64,000 nt of DNA from Haloterrigena turkmenica DSM 5511. Its GTDB lineage: Archaea; Halobacteriota; Halobacteria; Halobacteriales; Natrialbaceae. The notes below the pieces were generated by a model, which saw only the letters and a program-made list of their open reading frames with translations, was not told the DNA's origin and did not search any database. Shown in pieces: positions 53,865 through 62,593 of this stretch; position 1 is the stretch's first letter; each line of letters opens with the position of its first letter. The DNA is taken from assembly GCF_000025325.1 (NCBI RefSeq), contig NC_013743.1, forward strand, positions 2,852,001 through 2,916,000, written 5' to 3'. The translations under genes were made by a program, and so were the position numbers.

Positions 53865-54524
53865 GTGGGAGTATCGTTCGACCTCTTCGGAACGCTCGTG
53901 ACCGCCGAGAGACCGTCCGACCCGGCCGCAGCCGTGGCCGAGGAACTCGCGGACCGCGACGTCGCGGTCCCCGACGACTGGAGCGAGGCCTACGCCGAGG
54001 CCCACGTCGACGCCCCCGAGGGCGCCGAGGTACCGCTGCCGGCTCACGTCTCGCGCGCGCTCGCGAGCCGCGACGTCAGCTACGAGCGCAACGCGGCCCG
54101 GCGAGCGGTCGTCGCGGCGTTCGACCCGACGGTCGAGACCAGACCGGGCGCCGTCGAAGCCGTCGCGGCCGCCCGAGAACGGGGACCCGTCGCGATCTGT
54201 TCGAACTGCAGCGTCCCCGAACTGGTCGGTCGCACCCTCGTCCGCTCGGCCTTCGAGCGCGACGACTTCGACGCGATCGTGACCAGCGTCGGCTGTGGCT
54301 GGCGCAAGCCCGCGCCCCAGATCTTCGAACTGACCGCCGATCGGCTCGGCGTCGATCCCGTCGACCTCGTCCACGTCGGCGACGATTCCCGGGCCGACGG
54401 CGGCGTCGAGGCCGTCGGCGGAACGGCGCTGTTACTCGAGGACTGTCCGCTCGAGTCGATCCCGGATCGTCTGTCGACCCTCGAGGAGTCGCGGGAATCC
54501 CGCGGAGAGTCACGGGAATCATGA
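53865..54524 (+). CDS. HAD hydrolase, first gene of the cobalamin operon
   Basis: A 219-residue HAD phosphatase. Motif I is SFDLFGTLVTAE, motif II a Ser/Asn in AICSNCSV, motif III the Lys of WRKPAPQIF and motif IV GDDSRADGGVEAV. The start is GTG at 53865, fitting a leaderless transcript from the TATA at 53832. It heads the cob cluster and could dephosphorylate alpha-ribazole phosphate or L-threonine phosphate intermediates (inference). The C-terminus has a Glu/Ser/Arg repeat (ESRESRGESRES). Its stop is 73 bp before the cbiB start. Confidence 0.85.
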   Translation: MGVSFDLFGTLVTAERPSDPAAAVAEELADRDVAVPDDWSEAYAEAHVDAPEGAEVPLPAHVSRALASRDVSYERNAARRAVVAAFDPTVETRPGAVEAVAAARERGPVAICSNCSVPELVGRTLVRSAFERDDFDAIVTSVGCGWRKPAPQIFELTADRLGVDPVDLVHVGDDSRADGGVEAVGGTALLLEDCPLESIPDRLSTLEESRESRGESRES

Positions 54525-54585
54525 CCTCGCGGCGGGACGACGCGAGTGCGAACGGAACACAGGCTCGCACTTGCGATCGAGGCCC

Positions 54586-54590
54586 GGAGG
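54586..54590 (+). promoter_or_regulatory. Shine-Dalgarno that sets the cbiB start
   Basis: GGAGG at 54586-54590 lies seven bases before the GTG at 54598. The alternative TTG at 54571 has no such site, so the GTG is preferred. Confidence 0.6.
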
Positions 54591-54597
54591 GACGACC

Positions 54598-55734
54598 GTG
54601 CTACTGACGACGATCGCGCTGTTCGGGCTGGCCTTCAGCCTCGACCTGCTGGTCGGCGAGCCGCCGAACGCGCTCCACCCGGTGGCGTGGTTCGGCCGAC
54701 TGGTCGGCGCGCTCGACCGAGAGTGGGCCGCCACCGAGCGCGGCCAGCGACTGGCCGGCGTCGGGATCGCGGTGCTCGCGCCGCTGTGTCCCACGGTCGC
54801 CGCGGGCGGCGCCGTTGCGCTGGCCGGCGCCCTGTCACCGCTCGCCGGGGCCGTCGTCGCCGGCGTCGTCCTCTTTCTGACGACCAGCCTGCGCTCGCTG
54901 CTCGAGTTGACCCGGGCGGTCGTCGACGCCACTGCGGCCGCTGCAACTGCGACGGCGACCGCCGGAACGGACGGTACAGATGCCCGTGCCGAGGCCGGAG
55001 CCGACGACGGCCTCGAGGCGGCCCGCGAGCGGGTTCGGGGGCTCGTCGGTCGCGACACGTCGACGCTCTCGGCGGCCGAGATCCGCAGCGCGGCGGTCGA
55101 GAGCGTCGGCGAGAATCTCGCGGACGGACTGGTCGCGACGCTCCTCCCCTTCGCCCTCCTCGCGCCGCTGTCGCTGCCGGCCGCCGCGGCCGCCGCGGCG
55201 TGGGTCAAGGGTGTCAACACGCTCGACTCGATGCTCGGCTACCCCGCGAAGCCACACGGCACCGCGAGCGCGCGACTCGACGACCTCGTGATGTGGCTCC
55301 CCGCGCGGCTGGCCGCGGTCACCATCGCCGTCGCCGGGGCCGATCCGCTCGCGCTCGGGCGTGCGAGGAAGTGGGCTCGAGACCCGCCGTCGCCAAACTC
55401 CGGGTGGCCGATGGCTACCCTCGCCTGCGTCCTCTCGGTCCGACTCCGGAAGATGGGCGTCTACGACCTGAATCCCGGGGCCGACCTGCCGACGGTCGCG
55501 GACGGCGAGCGAGCCGTCACCGTCGTCGGCCGGGCGGCCGTCGTCGCCCTCGTCGTCGCCGTGCTGCTCGCGGCGGGCGTGACGGCGGTCGCGCCGTCCG
55601 GAGGCGGACAACCGGTCCCGACGGATCCGACGGTCGGCGTCGGCGTCGCGCTCGGCGCGGAAGCAGGGGCCCTAACCAACGCGCTCGCCGCGTCGATGGC
55701 GACGCTGCCGGGACTCGAGGTGATACCCACGTGA
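54598..55734 (+). CDS. cbiB: Adenosylcobinamide-phosphate synthase CbiB
   Basis: A 378-residue membrane protein with about five hydrophobic segments. The family motifs DLLVGEPPNALHPVAWFGRLV near the start, VESVGENLADGLVATLLP and WVKGVNTLDSMLGY, and KWARDPPSPNSGWPMAT are intact. It joins (R)-1-aminopropan-2-ol phosphate, made by CobD, to adenosylcobyric acid. An alanine-rich insertion (TAAAATATATAG) lies in a loop. The stop overlaps the cobS start (GTGA). Confidence 0.94.
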   Translation: MLLTTIALFGLAFSLDLLVGEPPNALHPVAWFGRLVGALDREWAATERGQRLAGVGIAVLAPLCPTVAAGGAVALAGALSPLAGAVVAGVVLFLTTSLRSLLELTRAVVDATAAAATATATAGTDGTDARAEAGADDGLEAARERVRGLVGRDTSTLSAAEIRSAAVESVGENLADGLVATLLPFALLAPLSLPAAAAAAAWVKGVNTLDSMLGYPAKPHGTASARLDDLVMWLPARLAAVTIAVAGADPLALGRARKWARDPPSPNSGWPMATLACVLSVRLRKMGVYDLNPGADLPTVADGERAVTVVGRAAVVALVVAVLLAAGVTAVAPSGGGQPVPTDPTVGVGVALGAEAGALTNALAASMATLPGLEVIPT

Positions 55735-56492
55735 TCGGGGGCGGAATCGCTGCCGTCCGCGGTGCGCTGGGGTTCCTGACGCGGCTGCCGGTCGGCTACC
55801 GCGACGGCGACTGGGCGGCGTTTCGCTCGAGTCCGGCGACGTTCCCGGTCGTCGGTTACATCGCGGGCGCGCTGGCCGCCGTTCCCCTGCTCGCGACCGA
55901 GACACTCCCGGCGCCGACCATCGCGCTGGGCTACCTGCTGGCCGTCTACGCCGTGCTCGGGATCCACCACCTCGACGGGGTCGCGGATCTGGGCGACGCG
56001 CTCGTTGTCCACGGCGACCGCGAGCGCCGCCGGGAGGTCCTGAAGGACACGACGACCGGCGTCGGCGCGCTGCTTGCGGTTGCCCTCGTCGTCGCCGCGC
56101 TGGCGATGGGAGGGCTTGCCCTCGCAGGACTCTCTCCCCGCCGCGCGATCGGCGTCGCGGTCGCCGCCGAAGTCGGGACGAAGCTGGGCATGGCCGCGAT
56201 GGCCTGTTTCGGGACGGCGAGCGACGAGGGGATGGGACGACAGTTCACGACGGCGTCCGGTCCTCGCTCGTTCGTCGCACCCGCCCTGATCGCCCTGCCG
56301 GCCGCCGCGCTGACGTGGCCGTACCCGGCCGCGGCGGTCGCCCTCGGCGGCGCCCTCGCGGGGATCGGGCTCCCCTGGTACTGGGCGACGCGCCACCTCG
56401 GGGGCATCAACGGCGACATCTTCGGCGCGGCCAACGAGATCGGTCGCGTCGCCGGCGTCCATCTGGGGGTGATCGCGTGGACGCTGTCGTGA
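55731..56492 (+). CDS. cobS: Adenosylcobinamide-GDP ribazoletransferase CobS
   Basis: A 253-residue membrane enzyme that joins adenosylcobinamide-GDP and alpha-ribazole to make adenosylcobalamin. It has about five hydrophobic segments, with GFLTRLPVGYRDGDWAAFR at the start and HHLDGVADLGDALVVHGDRERR, the metal-binding acids. The GTG start at 55731 is supported by a strong Shine-Dalgarno GAGGTGAT (55717-55724) six bases upstream and by the overlap with cbiB. Confidence 0.94.
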   Translation: MIGGGIAAVRGALGFLTRLPVGYRDGDWAAFRSSPATFPVVGYIAGALAAVPLLATETLPAPTIALGYLLAVYAVLGIHHLDGVADLGDALVVHGDRERRREVLKDTTTGVGALLAVALVVAALAMGGLALAGLSPRRAIGVAVAAEVGTKLGMAAMACFGTASDEGMGRQFTTASGPRSFVAPALIALPAAALTWPYPAAAVALGGALAGIGLPWYWATRHLGGINGDIFGAANEIGRVAGVHLGVIAWTLS

Positions 56493-57100
56493 TGTGTGGC
56501 GGGAAGGGGACTCGGCTCGAGAGCCCCCGCGAGAAACCGCTGCACCCGATTGACGGGGTCGCGATGGTCGACCGCGTGCTCGACGGGCTCGAGGAGAGTC
56601 GCGTCGACGCCGTGTACGCCGCCGTCTCGCCGAACGCTCCCGAGACGCGAACCCACCTCGAGGCGATCGACGGCGTCACGACGATCGAGACGGCCGGCGA
56701 CGGCTACGTGGCCGACCTGATGGCTCTACTCGAGCGATCCGATATCGAGCCGCCGATCCTCACCGTCGCGGCCGACGTTCCGCTGCTTGCGGGCGCTGCG
56801 GTCGATCGGGTACTCGCGGCCCACGGCGACGCCACCGACGGCGACGGAAGCGCCGCTCCGTCGCTTACCGTCGCCGTCCCCGTCGCGCTCAAGCGCCGGC
56901 TCGGCGTCAGCGTCGACGCGACGCTCGAGTCGGACGACCACCTCGCGCCGACCGGGGTCAACGTAGTCGGCGATTCCGACGAATCCATGTCCATGACCCA
57001 CGTGAGCTACGATCCACGACTCGCGATCAACGTGAACCGACGCGAAGACGCCCGTATCGCTGCCGCACGACTGTCCGCGGCGTCCACGGAGGACCGCTGA
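56477..57100 (+). CDS. cobY: Adenosylcobinamide-phosphate guanylyltransferase CobY
   Basis: A 207-residue archaeal nucleotidyltransferase that makes adenosylcobinamide-GDP, replacing bacterial CobU. The GTP-binding start is VVMCGGKGTRLESPREKPL, and the region AADVPLLAGAAVDRV follows. GTG at 56477 is used because homologues begin a few residues before MCGG; an ATG at 56492 (TGATG overlap with the cobS stop) is the alternative. It overlaps the cobS gene by 16 bp. Confidence 0.93.
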   Translation: MDAVVMCGGKGTRLESPREKPLHPIDGVAMVDRVLDGLEESRVDAVYAAVSPNAPETRTHLEAIDGVTTIETAGDGYVADLMALLERSDIEPPILTVAADVPLLAGAAVDRVLAAHGDATDGDGSAAPSLTVAVPVALKRRLGVSVDATLESDDHLAPTGVNVVGDSDESMSMTHVSYDPRLAINVNRREDARIAAARLSAASTEDR

Positions 57101-57101
57101 G

Positions 57102-58151
57102 ATGCGCGTGATCCTCCCCGCCGGGACGACCGAGACGGCACTGATCGACGGCATCAGCGCCGCCGGGGCCGCCCCGGAGCTGATGGAACACACCCCATCC
57201 GCGGACGTCGAAATCCTCGAGTACGGGAGGCCGACGACGACCCCCGTCACGCCGGTGAGCCCGAACGGCTGTCCGACGCCGGCCGCGGTGACCCGGGCCG
57301 TCCGAGAGGTCGTCGGCTTCGATACGACCGTGGTCGACGCCGGCCTCGCCCAGCCGACGGGCGCGCCGACGGTCGACCTCGGGATCGAACCCGGCGCCGA
57401 CGTCCGCGCAGCCGAGGCCGTTCCCGGCGCGGACGCGATCTTCGACCGCGCCCGCTCGTTCGGTTCGAGCCTCCCCGACGACCTCCTGATCGGCGAGACC
57501 GTGCCGGGCGGCACGACGACCGCGCTGGGCGTGCTCACCGCGCTGGGCGAACCGACCGGCGTCTCGTCCTCGCTCCCGCAGAACCCGATCGAGCGCAAAC
57601 GGCGGGTCGTCGACGAGGCCCTCGCTGCGAGCGACCTCGTGGCCGGCGACTGCGAGGACGATCCGCTCGCGGCCATCCGCGCCGTCGGCGACCCGGTTCA
57701 GGCGACGGTGGCCGGTATCGCGGCCGGCGCGCTCGAGTCGGGCACCGACGTGACGCTGGCCGGCGGCACCCAGATGGTGGCCGTCGCGACGGCCCTGCGC
57801 CACGCCGACGTCGACGAGCCGCTGTCGATCGCGACGACCTCGTTCGTCGAAGACGAGCAGGGCGACCGGCTCGGCGAGGCCTGCTACCGGCTGAACTGCG
57901 AACTGACCGTCACGGATCCCGGCTTCGACGCGCGCGATCACGTCGCTATGGACCGCTACTGCGCCGGCGAGGCCAAGGAGGGCGTCGCGATGGGCGGTGC
58001 GCTCTCGCTGGTCCCCGACGGCCGGATGGACGACGTGCTCGATCGACTCGAGGCGATCTGCGACCGGCTCGGTATCGACGCCGACGGGGGACCGGGCTCG
58101 GATCCGGAGGCGGAGACGAACCCGGAGACGGAGGGTGACAGTGGACCCTGA
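57102..58151 (+). CDS. cobT: Nicotinate-nucleotide-dimethylbenzimidazole phosphoribosyltransferase-like CobT
   Basis: A 349-residue archaeal CobT-type enzyme that activates the lower-ligand base to alpha-ribazole phosphate. Motifs include VGFDTTVVDAGLAQPTGAP, ADAIFDRARSFG, GGTTTALGVLTALG and AGGTQMVAVATALRHADV. The C-terminal tail is an acidic low-complexity stretch (EAETNPETEGDSG). The ATG at 57102 follows the cobY stop by one base and is preceded by GGAGG at 57088-57092. Confidence 0.92.
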   Translation: MRVILPAGTTETALIDGISAAGAAPELMEHTPSADVEILEYGRPTTTPVTPVSPNGCPTPAAVTRAVREVVGFDTTVVDAGLAQPTGAPTVDLGIEPGADVRAAEAVPGADAIFDRARSFGSSLPDDLLIGETVPGGTTTALGVLTALGEPTGVSSSLPQNPIERKRRVVDEALAASDLVAGDCEDDPLAAIRAVGDPVQATVAGIAAGALESGTDVTLAGGTQMVAVATALRHADVDEPLSIATTSFVEDEQGDRLGEACYRLNCELTVTDPGFDARDHVAMDRYCAGEAKEGVAMGGALSLVPDGRMDDVLDRLEAICDRLGIDADGGPGSDPEAETNPETEGDSGP

Positions 58152-59238
58152 CGCGGTACGCACCGGAGCGCGCGTGCCCCACGGCGGTGAGACCGACCGG
58201 AACGTCCTCGATTTCTCGGCGAATACCAACCCGTACGCGCCTGACGGCGTCGGGGAGGTCTACGCGGACGCCCTCGAGGACTCCCGTCGCTATCCGGACG
58301 ATGAGTATCCCGAGTTCCGGGCCGCCGCGGGAGAGTTCGTCGACTGTGCTCCCGATCGGGTGATTCCGACGCCCGGCGGACTGGCCGCGATTCGGCTGGC
58401 GCTGGAGATAACCCTCGAGCCCGGCGACGAGGCGCTGGTCCCGTTCCCGAGTTTCGGCGAGTACGCGCGCGAAGTCCGCCTGCAGGGGGCCTCGCCGCGG
58501 TTCGTTCCGCACGACGAGATCCTGGCGGCAGACGATGACGCGCTCGAGGACTGCGCGCTGGCGATCGTCTGCACCCCGAACAATCCGACGGGCGACGCGG
58601 CCGATCCCGACGCGCTGGCCGACTTCGCGGCTCGCTGCGAGGCCGCCGGAACGACGCTGCTAGTCGACGAGGCCTTTCTGGGGTTTACCGACCTGCCGTC
58701 GGCCGCCCGCCTCGAGTCCGCGGACGTGATCGTCGCCCGCTCGCTGACCAAACTGTTCGGTTTGCCGGGGCTGCGGGCCGGGTTCGCGGTCGCGACGGGC
58801 GAACGGCGCGAGGCCCTCGAGACGGCCCGGCGCGCCTGGTCGCTGGGCACGCCGGCGGCTCGAGTGGGCGCGTACTGCCTTCGACAGGACGCGTTCGTGC
58901 GTGAGACGCGAGAGCGGGTCGCCAGCGAGCGCGAGCGAATGCGCGAGGCGCTCGCCTCGCGGTTCAACGTCCGGTCGTCGGACGCGCCCTACCTGCTGTG
59001 TGACGTCGGCGAGCGAGACGTCGACAGCGTGATCGCCGCGGCCCGCGCGGACGGCGTCGCGATCCGCGACGCGCGGACCTTCCGCGACCTCGACTCGCAC
59101 GTCCGCGTCGCCGTCAAGGACCGCGAGGCGAACGATCGGCTGCTCGCGGCCCTCGGCGTCGCCGACGGACCGGGATCCGACAACTCGAGTGGCGAGCGCG
59201 AGACCACCGACGCCGAGGATGACCGCCGCCGGAGATGA
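58141..59238 (+). CDS. cobD: Threonine-phosphate decarboxylase CobD (PLP)
   Basis: A 365-residue PLP-dependent class I/II aminotransferase-fold protein. VLDFSANTNPYAPDGV is the usual start, with CTPNNPTGD, VDEAFLGF and the PLP lysine in SLTKLFGLPGLRAG. It would decarboxylate L-threonine phosphate to the aminopropanol phosphate used by CbiB; a HisC role is unlikely in this setting. GTG at 58141 overlaps cobT by 11 bp and follows GGAGG at 58130-58134. Confidence 0.9.
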   Translation: MDPDAVRTGARVPHGGETDRNVLDFSANTNPYAPDGVGEVYADALEDSRRYPDDEYPEFRAAAGEFVDCAPDRVIPTPGGLAAIRLALEITLEPGDEALVPFPSFGEYAREVRLQGASPRFVPHDEILAADDDALEDCALAIVCTPNNPTGDAADPDALADFAARCEAAGTTLLVDEAFLGFTDLPSAARLESADVIVARSLTKLFGLPGLRAGFAVATGERREALETARRAWSLGTPAARVGAYCLRQDAFVRETRERVASERERMREALASRFNVRSSDAPYLLCDVGERDVDSVIAAARADGVAIRDARTFRDLDSHVRVAVKDREANDRLLAALGVADGPGSDNSSGERETTDAEDDRRRR

Positions 59239-60002
59239 CCGCGACTGATCCCGCGTACGAGGCCGTGCGTCGAGACGGCGTCCTCCGGGTGGCTCGCCCG
59301 GGGACGGTGTGGCTCTCGACCGGATGGAACGGCGGCCGCCGAACCGCCGACTGCGCCTACAACGTCTCCGTCCCTGACGGCTGGGAACGGACTGATCTCG
59401 CAGCGTACGTCGACGAGCGCCTCGAGCGCGCGGGATTCGACGCCGACGGGCCGACCCTGCTGACCGGCGTCGAGCAGGTCGACGCTCGCGGCGCGCGATG
59501 GGGCTCCGTGACCGCCTACGCGACCGCCGGGGTCTCGAACCCGGCCGCGCTGCCGATGGATCCGGAGAGCGACTCGGACTCGAGTACCGTCGAGCCCGAC
59601 TCGACGACCGGGGATGGCGACACGACACCGGGCCGGGGCACCGTCAATATCGTCGTCGGCACGACGCGGGCGCTCGCCCCCGGCGCGCTGGCGAACTTGA
59701 TCGCCGTCGCCGCGGAGGCCAAAGCCGCGACGCTGCTCGCCGAGACCGGCGTTCCGGGCACCACGACGGACGCCGTCGTCGTCGGCCACGATCCGTCCGG
59801 CGAGCGGGCCGAATTCTCCGGCAGCGGCACCGACATCGGAGGGGCGACTCGAGCCTGCGTTCGCGAGGCCGTCCGTGCGTCGCTGCGGTCCCACTACGCG
59901 GACCGCGACGAGGACCCGCCCGAATCGGTCGCGGACGCAACCTACGGCGTCTCGACGGATGTCCGGGCCGAGGTGGTTCGGCCGTCGCTCGAGGACCGAT
60001 AG
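59235..60002 (+). CDS. cbiZ: Adenosylcobinamide amidohydrolase CbiZ
   Basis: A 255-residue enzyme that removes the aminopropanol arm from scavenged corrinoids to yield adenosylcobyric acid for CbiB. Characteristic are LSTGWNGGRRTADCAYNVSVP, RWGSVTAYATAGVSNPAAL, TVNIVVGTTRALAPGALANLIAVAAEAK and TGVPGTTTDAVVVGHDP. An acidic Ser/Asp insertion lies around residues 110-135. The ATG overlaps the cobD stop by 4 bp. It closes the operon. Confidence 0.93.
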   Translation: MTATDPAYEAVRRDGVLRVARPGTVWLSTGWNGGRRTADCAYNVSVPDGWERTDLAAYVDERLERAGFDADGPTLLTGVEQVDARGARWGSVTAYATAGVSNPAALPMDPESDSDSSTVEPDSTTGDGDTTPGRGTVNIVVGTTRALAPGALANLIAVAAEAKAATLLAETGVPGTTTDAVVVGHDPSGERAEFSGSGTDIGGATRACVREAVRASLRSHYADRDEDPPESVADATYGVSTDVRAEVVRPSLEDR

Positions 60003-60418
60003 CCGATTCTCGAGCGATACCGTCTCTCGCACTCCTTCGGACGTGGTCCGTCCCAGTGGACCGTTGCTCGAGACGATCCCCCCTTCTACTACAGACCGAC
60101 GAACCGATAGACCGACGAACCGCTCGCTCTGGTGCGCGCCGGACCGTGGCGAACGACGCGTGAGCCACGCTCCGAAGCGCGCGAGACCGAAGGTCTCGCC
60201 TCCCATGCGGACGGGCCGTACGAGAGGGGTTCACCGCCTCGAATTCACGACGCGCAGCGGTCGAGAATCGCTTCGCGATTCTCGAGCCCATCAGAAGTGC
60301 ATCGCCCTTCTGAGGACGCCGCGCACGGCTCGTGAGCAGACGCAGCGAGTGACGTCTGGAAGACGCAAAGCGTCTCCTCGAATACGGTGTATCCGATCTT
60401 TCGACTCTCAGCAGTCCC
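60003..60418. other. Hairpin-rich intergenic region
   Basis: No gene is seen. Four hairpins occur in about 200 bases: GCGAGACC-GAA-GGTCTCGC (60181-60199), TCGAGAATCGC-TTC-GCGATTCTCGA (60261-60285), TCAGAAG-9 nt-CTTCTGA (60291-60313) and AGACGC-AAA-GCGTCT (60361-60375). One may terminate the cob operon. Confidence 0.55.
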
Positions 60419-61141
60419 TCAGTGTAGCATGTCGAGGAGGAAGATGAGGAGAAATCCGACGAAGAACAACGTCGTCGACGTCGGCGTTTCCGGTACCTTC
60501 TGAGCTTTGACGAGGAGTTCCTCGGTCACCAGATAGAGGAGGGCGGCAGACCCGAACGCGAGCACGAGCGCGATCGGAGCGCCCGTAACGCCGTCGAACA
60601 GGAGGACGCCAGCGGTCACTCCGCTCAACAGTAGAATCCCGAACCCAGCGGGGACGGCCAGTTTCTTCGGCGTGCTCGTCTCCTCCGGGAGCGCGATGAC
60701 GCCGGTCACGCCGAGAAAGAGGACCTCGATCGCGAGCGCCACTGCGATGAGAACTCCCGTGGCCGCCTCCGCCAAGAACGCCACGCCGATCAGAACGCCG
60801 TCGATCAGCATGTCGATACTCACGGTGATCAGCAGACCAGCGGCACCCGCCATCTTTCCGCCGATGCCCCGCTTTTCGACGTACTTGCTGAGTCGATGGA
60901 TGCCGAGCATGGTGGCGACACCGATCGCGAATCCAACGACGACCACGGTCGGAGCCCGCGTATGGACGTCCGGGAGGAGTTCGGCGGCGACAGCGGCGAA
61001 CACGACGCCGGCCGCGAAGTGCTGGACGTTACTCTCCATTTGCGGTCCCGGCGTACGGTAGACAGCCGCGAGTCCTCCGACGAGCGCGGCGACGACCGCC
61101 AACATCGTGTACGAAAGCGCCTGAACCAGGGTACCAGCCAT
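60419..61141 (-). CDS. ZIP-family metal transporter
   Basis: A 240-residue membrane protein with eight predicted helices. NVQHFAAGVVFAAVAAELLPDVH is the first conserved ZIP helix, and LITVSIDMLIDGVLIGVAFLAEA, with its DxxxDG pattern, corresponds to the metal-binding helix 4, though the usual His is replaced by Asp. It likely transports divalent metal; the substituted ligands make selectivity uncertain. The ATG at 61141 begins MAGTLVQ; the upstream frame is not coding. Confidence 0.85.
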   Translation of the reverse strand: MAGTLVQALSYTMLAVVAALVGGLAAVYRTPGPQMESNVQHFAAGVVFAAVAAELLPDVHTRAPTVVVVGFAIGVATMLGIHRLSKYVEKRGIGGKMAGAAGLLITVSIDMLIDGVLIGVAFLAEAATGVLIAVALAIEVLFLGVTGVIALPEETSTPKKLAVPAGFGILLLSGVTAGVLLFDGVTGAPIALVLAFGSAALLYLVTEELLVKAQKVPETPTSTTLFFVGFLLIFLLDMLH

Positions 61142-61440
61142 CTGACTACCACTTGCGTCTCGATACAGTTGAATGCTATTTCCACGACACCTGGAGATAC
61201 CGTATCCGATACCAGAAACGGAACTCAGCACCGTAGAGCGATTCTGATACGTCGTCGGTCTTCTCGTCGGCGGAATCGAAATCAGACGCCTACGTAATTC
61301 GAGGCGATAGCGTGGCGCTCGGTTCGCGTTGAGTGAGCGAGTCAGCTGAGACGTACCAGACGACCCTCGAGCCCGTTTCGAAACCACTGAGTCCGGCCCA
61401 ATATACACCTTTTACCCGTCTCGAGTCCAACGAACGGCCA

Positions 61441-61863
61441 ATGGTGGGGGACAATGAGGACGATCCGACAGCGATCCAGTCGATCGCGCTGTCAGCCGAA
61501 GACGTGGCCAACGCCTACGCGTACACGCAGGAGAACCCTGGTGCAGCCGTGCTCCGGGTGACACCGCCGTTCCACGGCCGGATGCGGGCGCGAATCCACG
61601 TCTACCGGCGCGACGACACCGAACTGACCGGAGCCGTCCACGTCCCGCCCGAGGACGTCATCGCGGACGACGTCGTCGCCGACTACCCCGACCTCGAGGC
61701 CCGACTCGAGGACGCGCCGTCGGACGAAACCGACGAAATCCGCAAGCGTCACGCCGACGCCGTCGAGGAGTGGCAGGCGCGGGTCCGCGAGGCGATCGTC
61801 GACGCGGTCGCGATCGACACCGACGCGGGACCGCACCGCGTCGACGTCAAGCGACTCGGCTAA
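61441..61863 (+). CDS. Haloarchaeal protein of unknown function
   Basis: A 140-residue acidic protein, MVGDNEDDPTAIQSIALSAEDV..., with FHGRMRARIHVYRRDD and EWQARVREAIVDAV. I do not recognise a domain with a known role; it looks like a conserved haloarchaeal single-domain protein. A TATA-like ATATACACC at 61400-61408 precedes the ATG by about 33 nt. Confidence 0.72.
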   Translation: MVGDNEDDPTAIQSIALSAEDVANAYAYTQENPGAAVLRVTPPFHGRMRARIHVYRRDDTELTGAVHVPPEDVIADDVVADYPDLEARLEDAPSDETDEIRKRHADAVEEWQARVREAIVDAVAIDTDAGPHRVDVKRLG

Positions 61864-61995
61864 GTCGGCGAACTGCGCCATTACGTCGTCTCGAGGGACG
61901 ATTTCCGAATTTCGACGTTACACCGCCGCTGTCCTGTACTTTCACTTTCACTCCGGGTGGATCGGTTTAACGTACACTCCGTCTCATCGATACGT

Positions 61996-62208
61996 ATGGT
62001 GCTGATCGTCGACCGAACCGATGACCGACCCGAGCCGATCAACAAACAGGAGGGTACCACGCTGGACGCCGATCCCCAGCGGCGTCGCATCGACGTCACC
62101 GATCTCCACGCCGCCGGCATCGAGGAGTTCGTCGAATCGAGTGTCGACACCGACGACGTCTCGCTCGAGCACCGCCTCGATCGAACGTACCTCGTCATCG
62201 AGGAGTAA
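61996..62208 (+). CDS. Small haloarchaeal protein
   Basis: A 70-residue acidic protein (MVLIVDRTDDRPEPINKQEG ... HRLDRTYLVIEE). No domain is recognised. It has an ATG at 61996 with good codon use, and it stands alone between two unrelated genes. Confidence 0.65.
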   Translation: MVLIVDRTDDRPEPINKQEGTTLDADPQRRRIDVTDLHAAGIEEFVESSVDTDDVSLEHRLDRTYLVIEE

Positions 62209-62593
62209 CGTCGGTAGCTGAATTCGCACACGCACACGCTCCGTCGGCGTCCCTGTCAGACGCCGACGGTTCCCCTGTCACGCGCTCCGCCGGAACGCCT
62301 GTCACGTTTCGGCGGAACCCGTCACACGCTACGAGAACTCGAGATTGGGATTGCGATCGGGATTGGGGCCGATAGACTAACGGGGCCGGATTCGGGACCC
62401 ACGCGGCGAGGGTCTCGGGACGCGCGTCCGGCTCGCCGACGAACAGTTCCATATCCGGTCGGTTTTTCGCCGCATCAATACCGGCATCAATCGCGTCCGT
62501 CTCGGCCGCCTCGAGACGAACTGCCGCCGCGACCGGTCGGCCGGCTGATCGGTCCCCCGTACCGTTTTTGTCCGGATCGTGGGAGAAGGTCGC
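62209..62593. other. Intergenic region with CCTGTCA-loop hairpins
   Basis: No gene is seen in these 385 bases. Two hairpins read directly: CCGTCGGCGT-9 nt-ACGCCGACGG (62241-62269) and TCCGCCGGAACG-CCTGTCA-CGTTTCGGCGGA (62286-62316, one G-T pair). Both loops contain CCTGTCA and a third, unpaired copy lies at 62274-62280. Confidence 0.5.

Noticed and set aside
54546-56492. A 648-codon protein spanning cbiB and cobS
   Set aside because: The first 395 codons are an Arg-rich shadow of cbiB; CobS begins at the GTG at 55731, supported by a strong Shine-Dalgarno.
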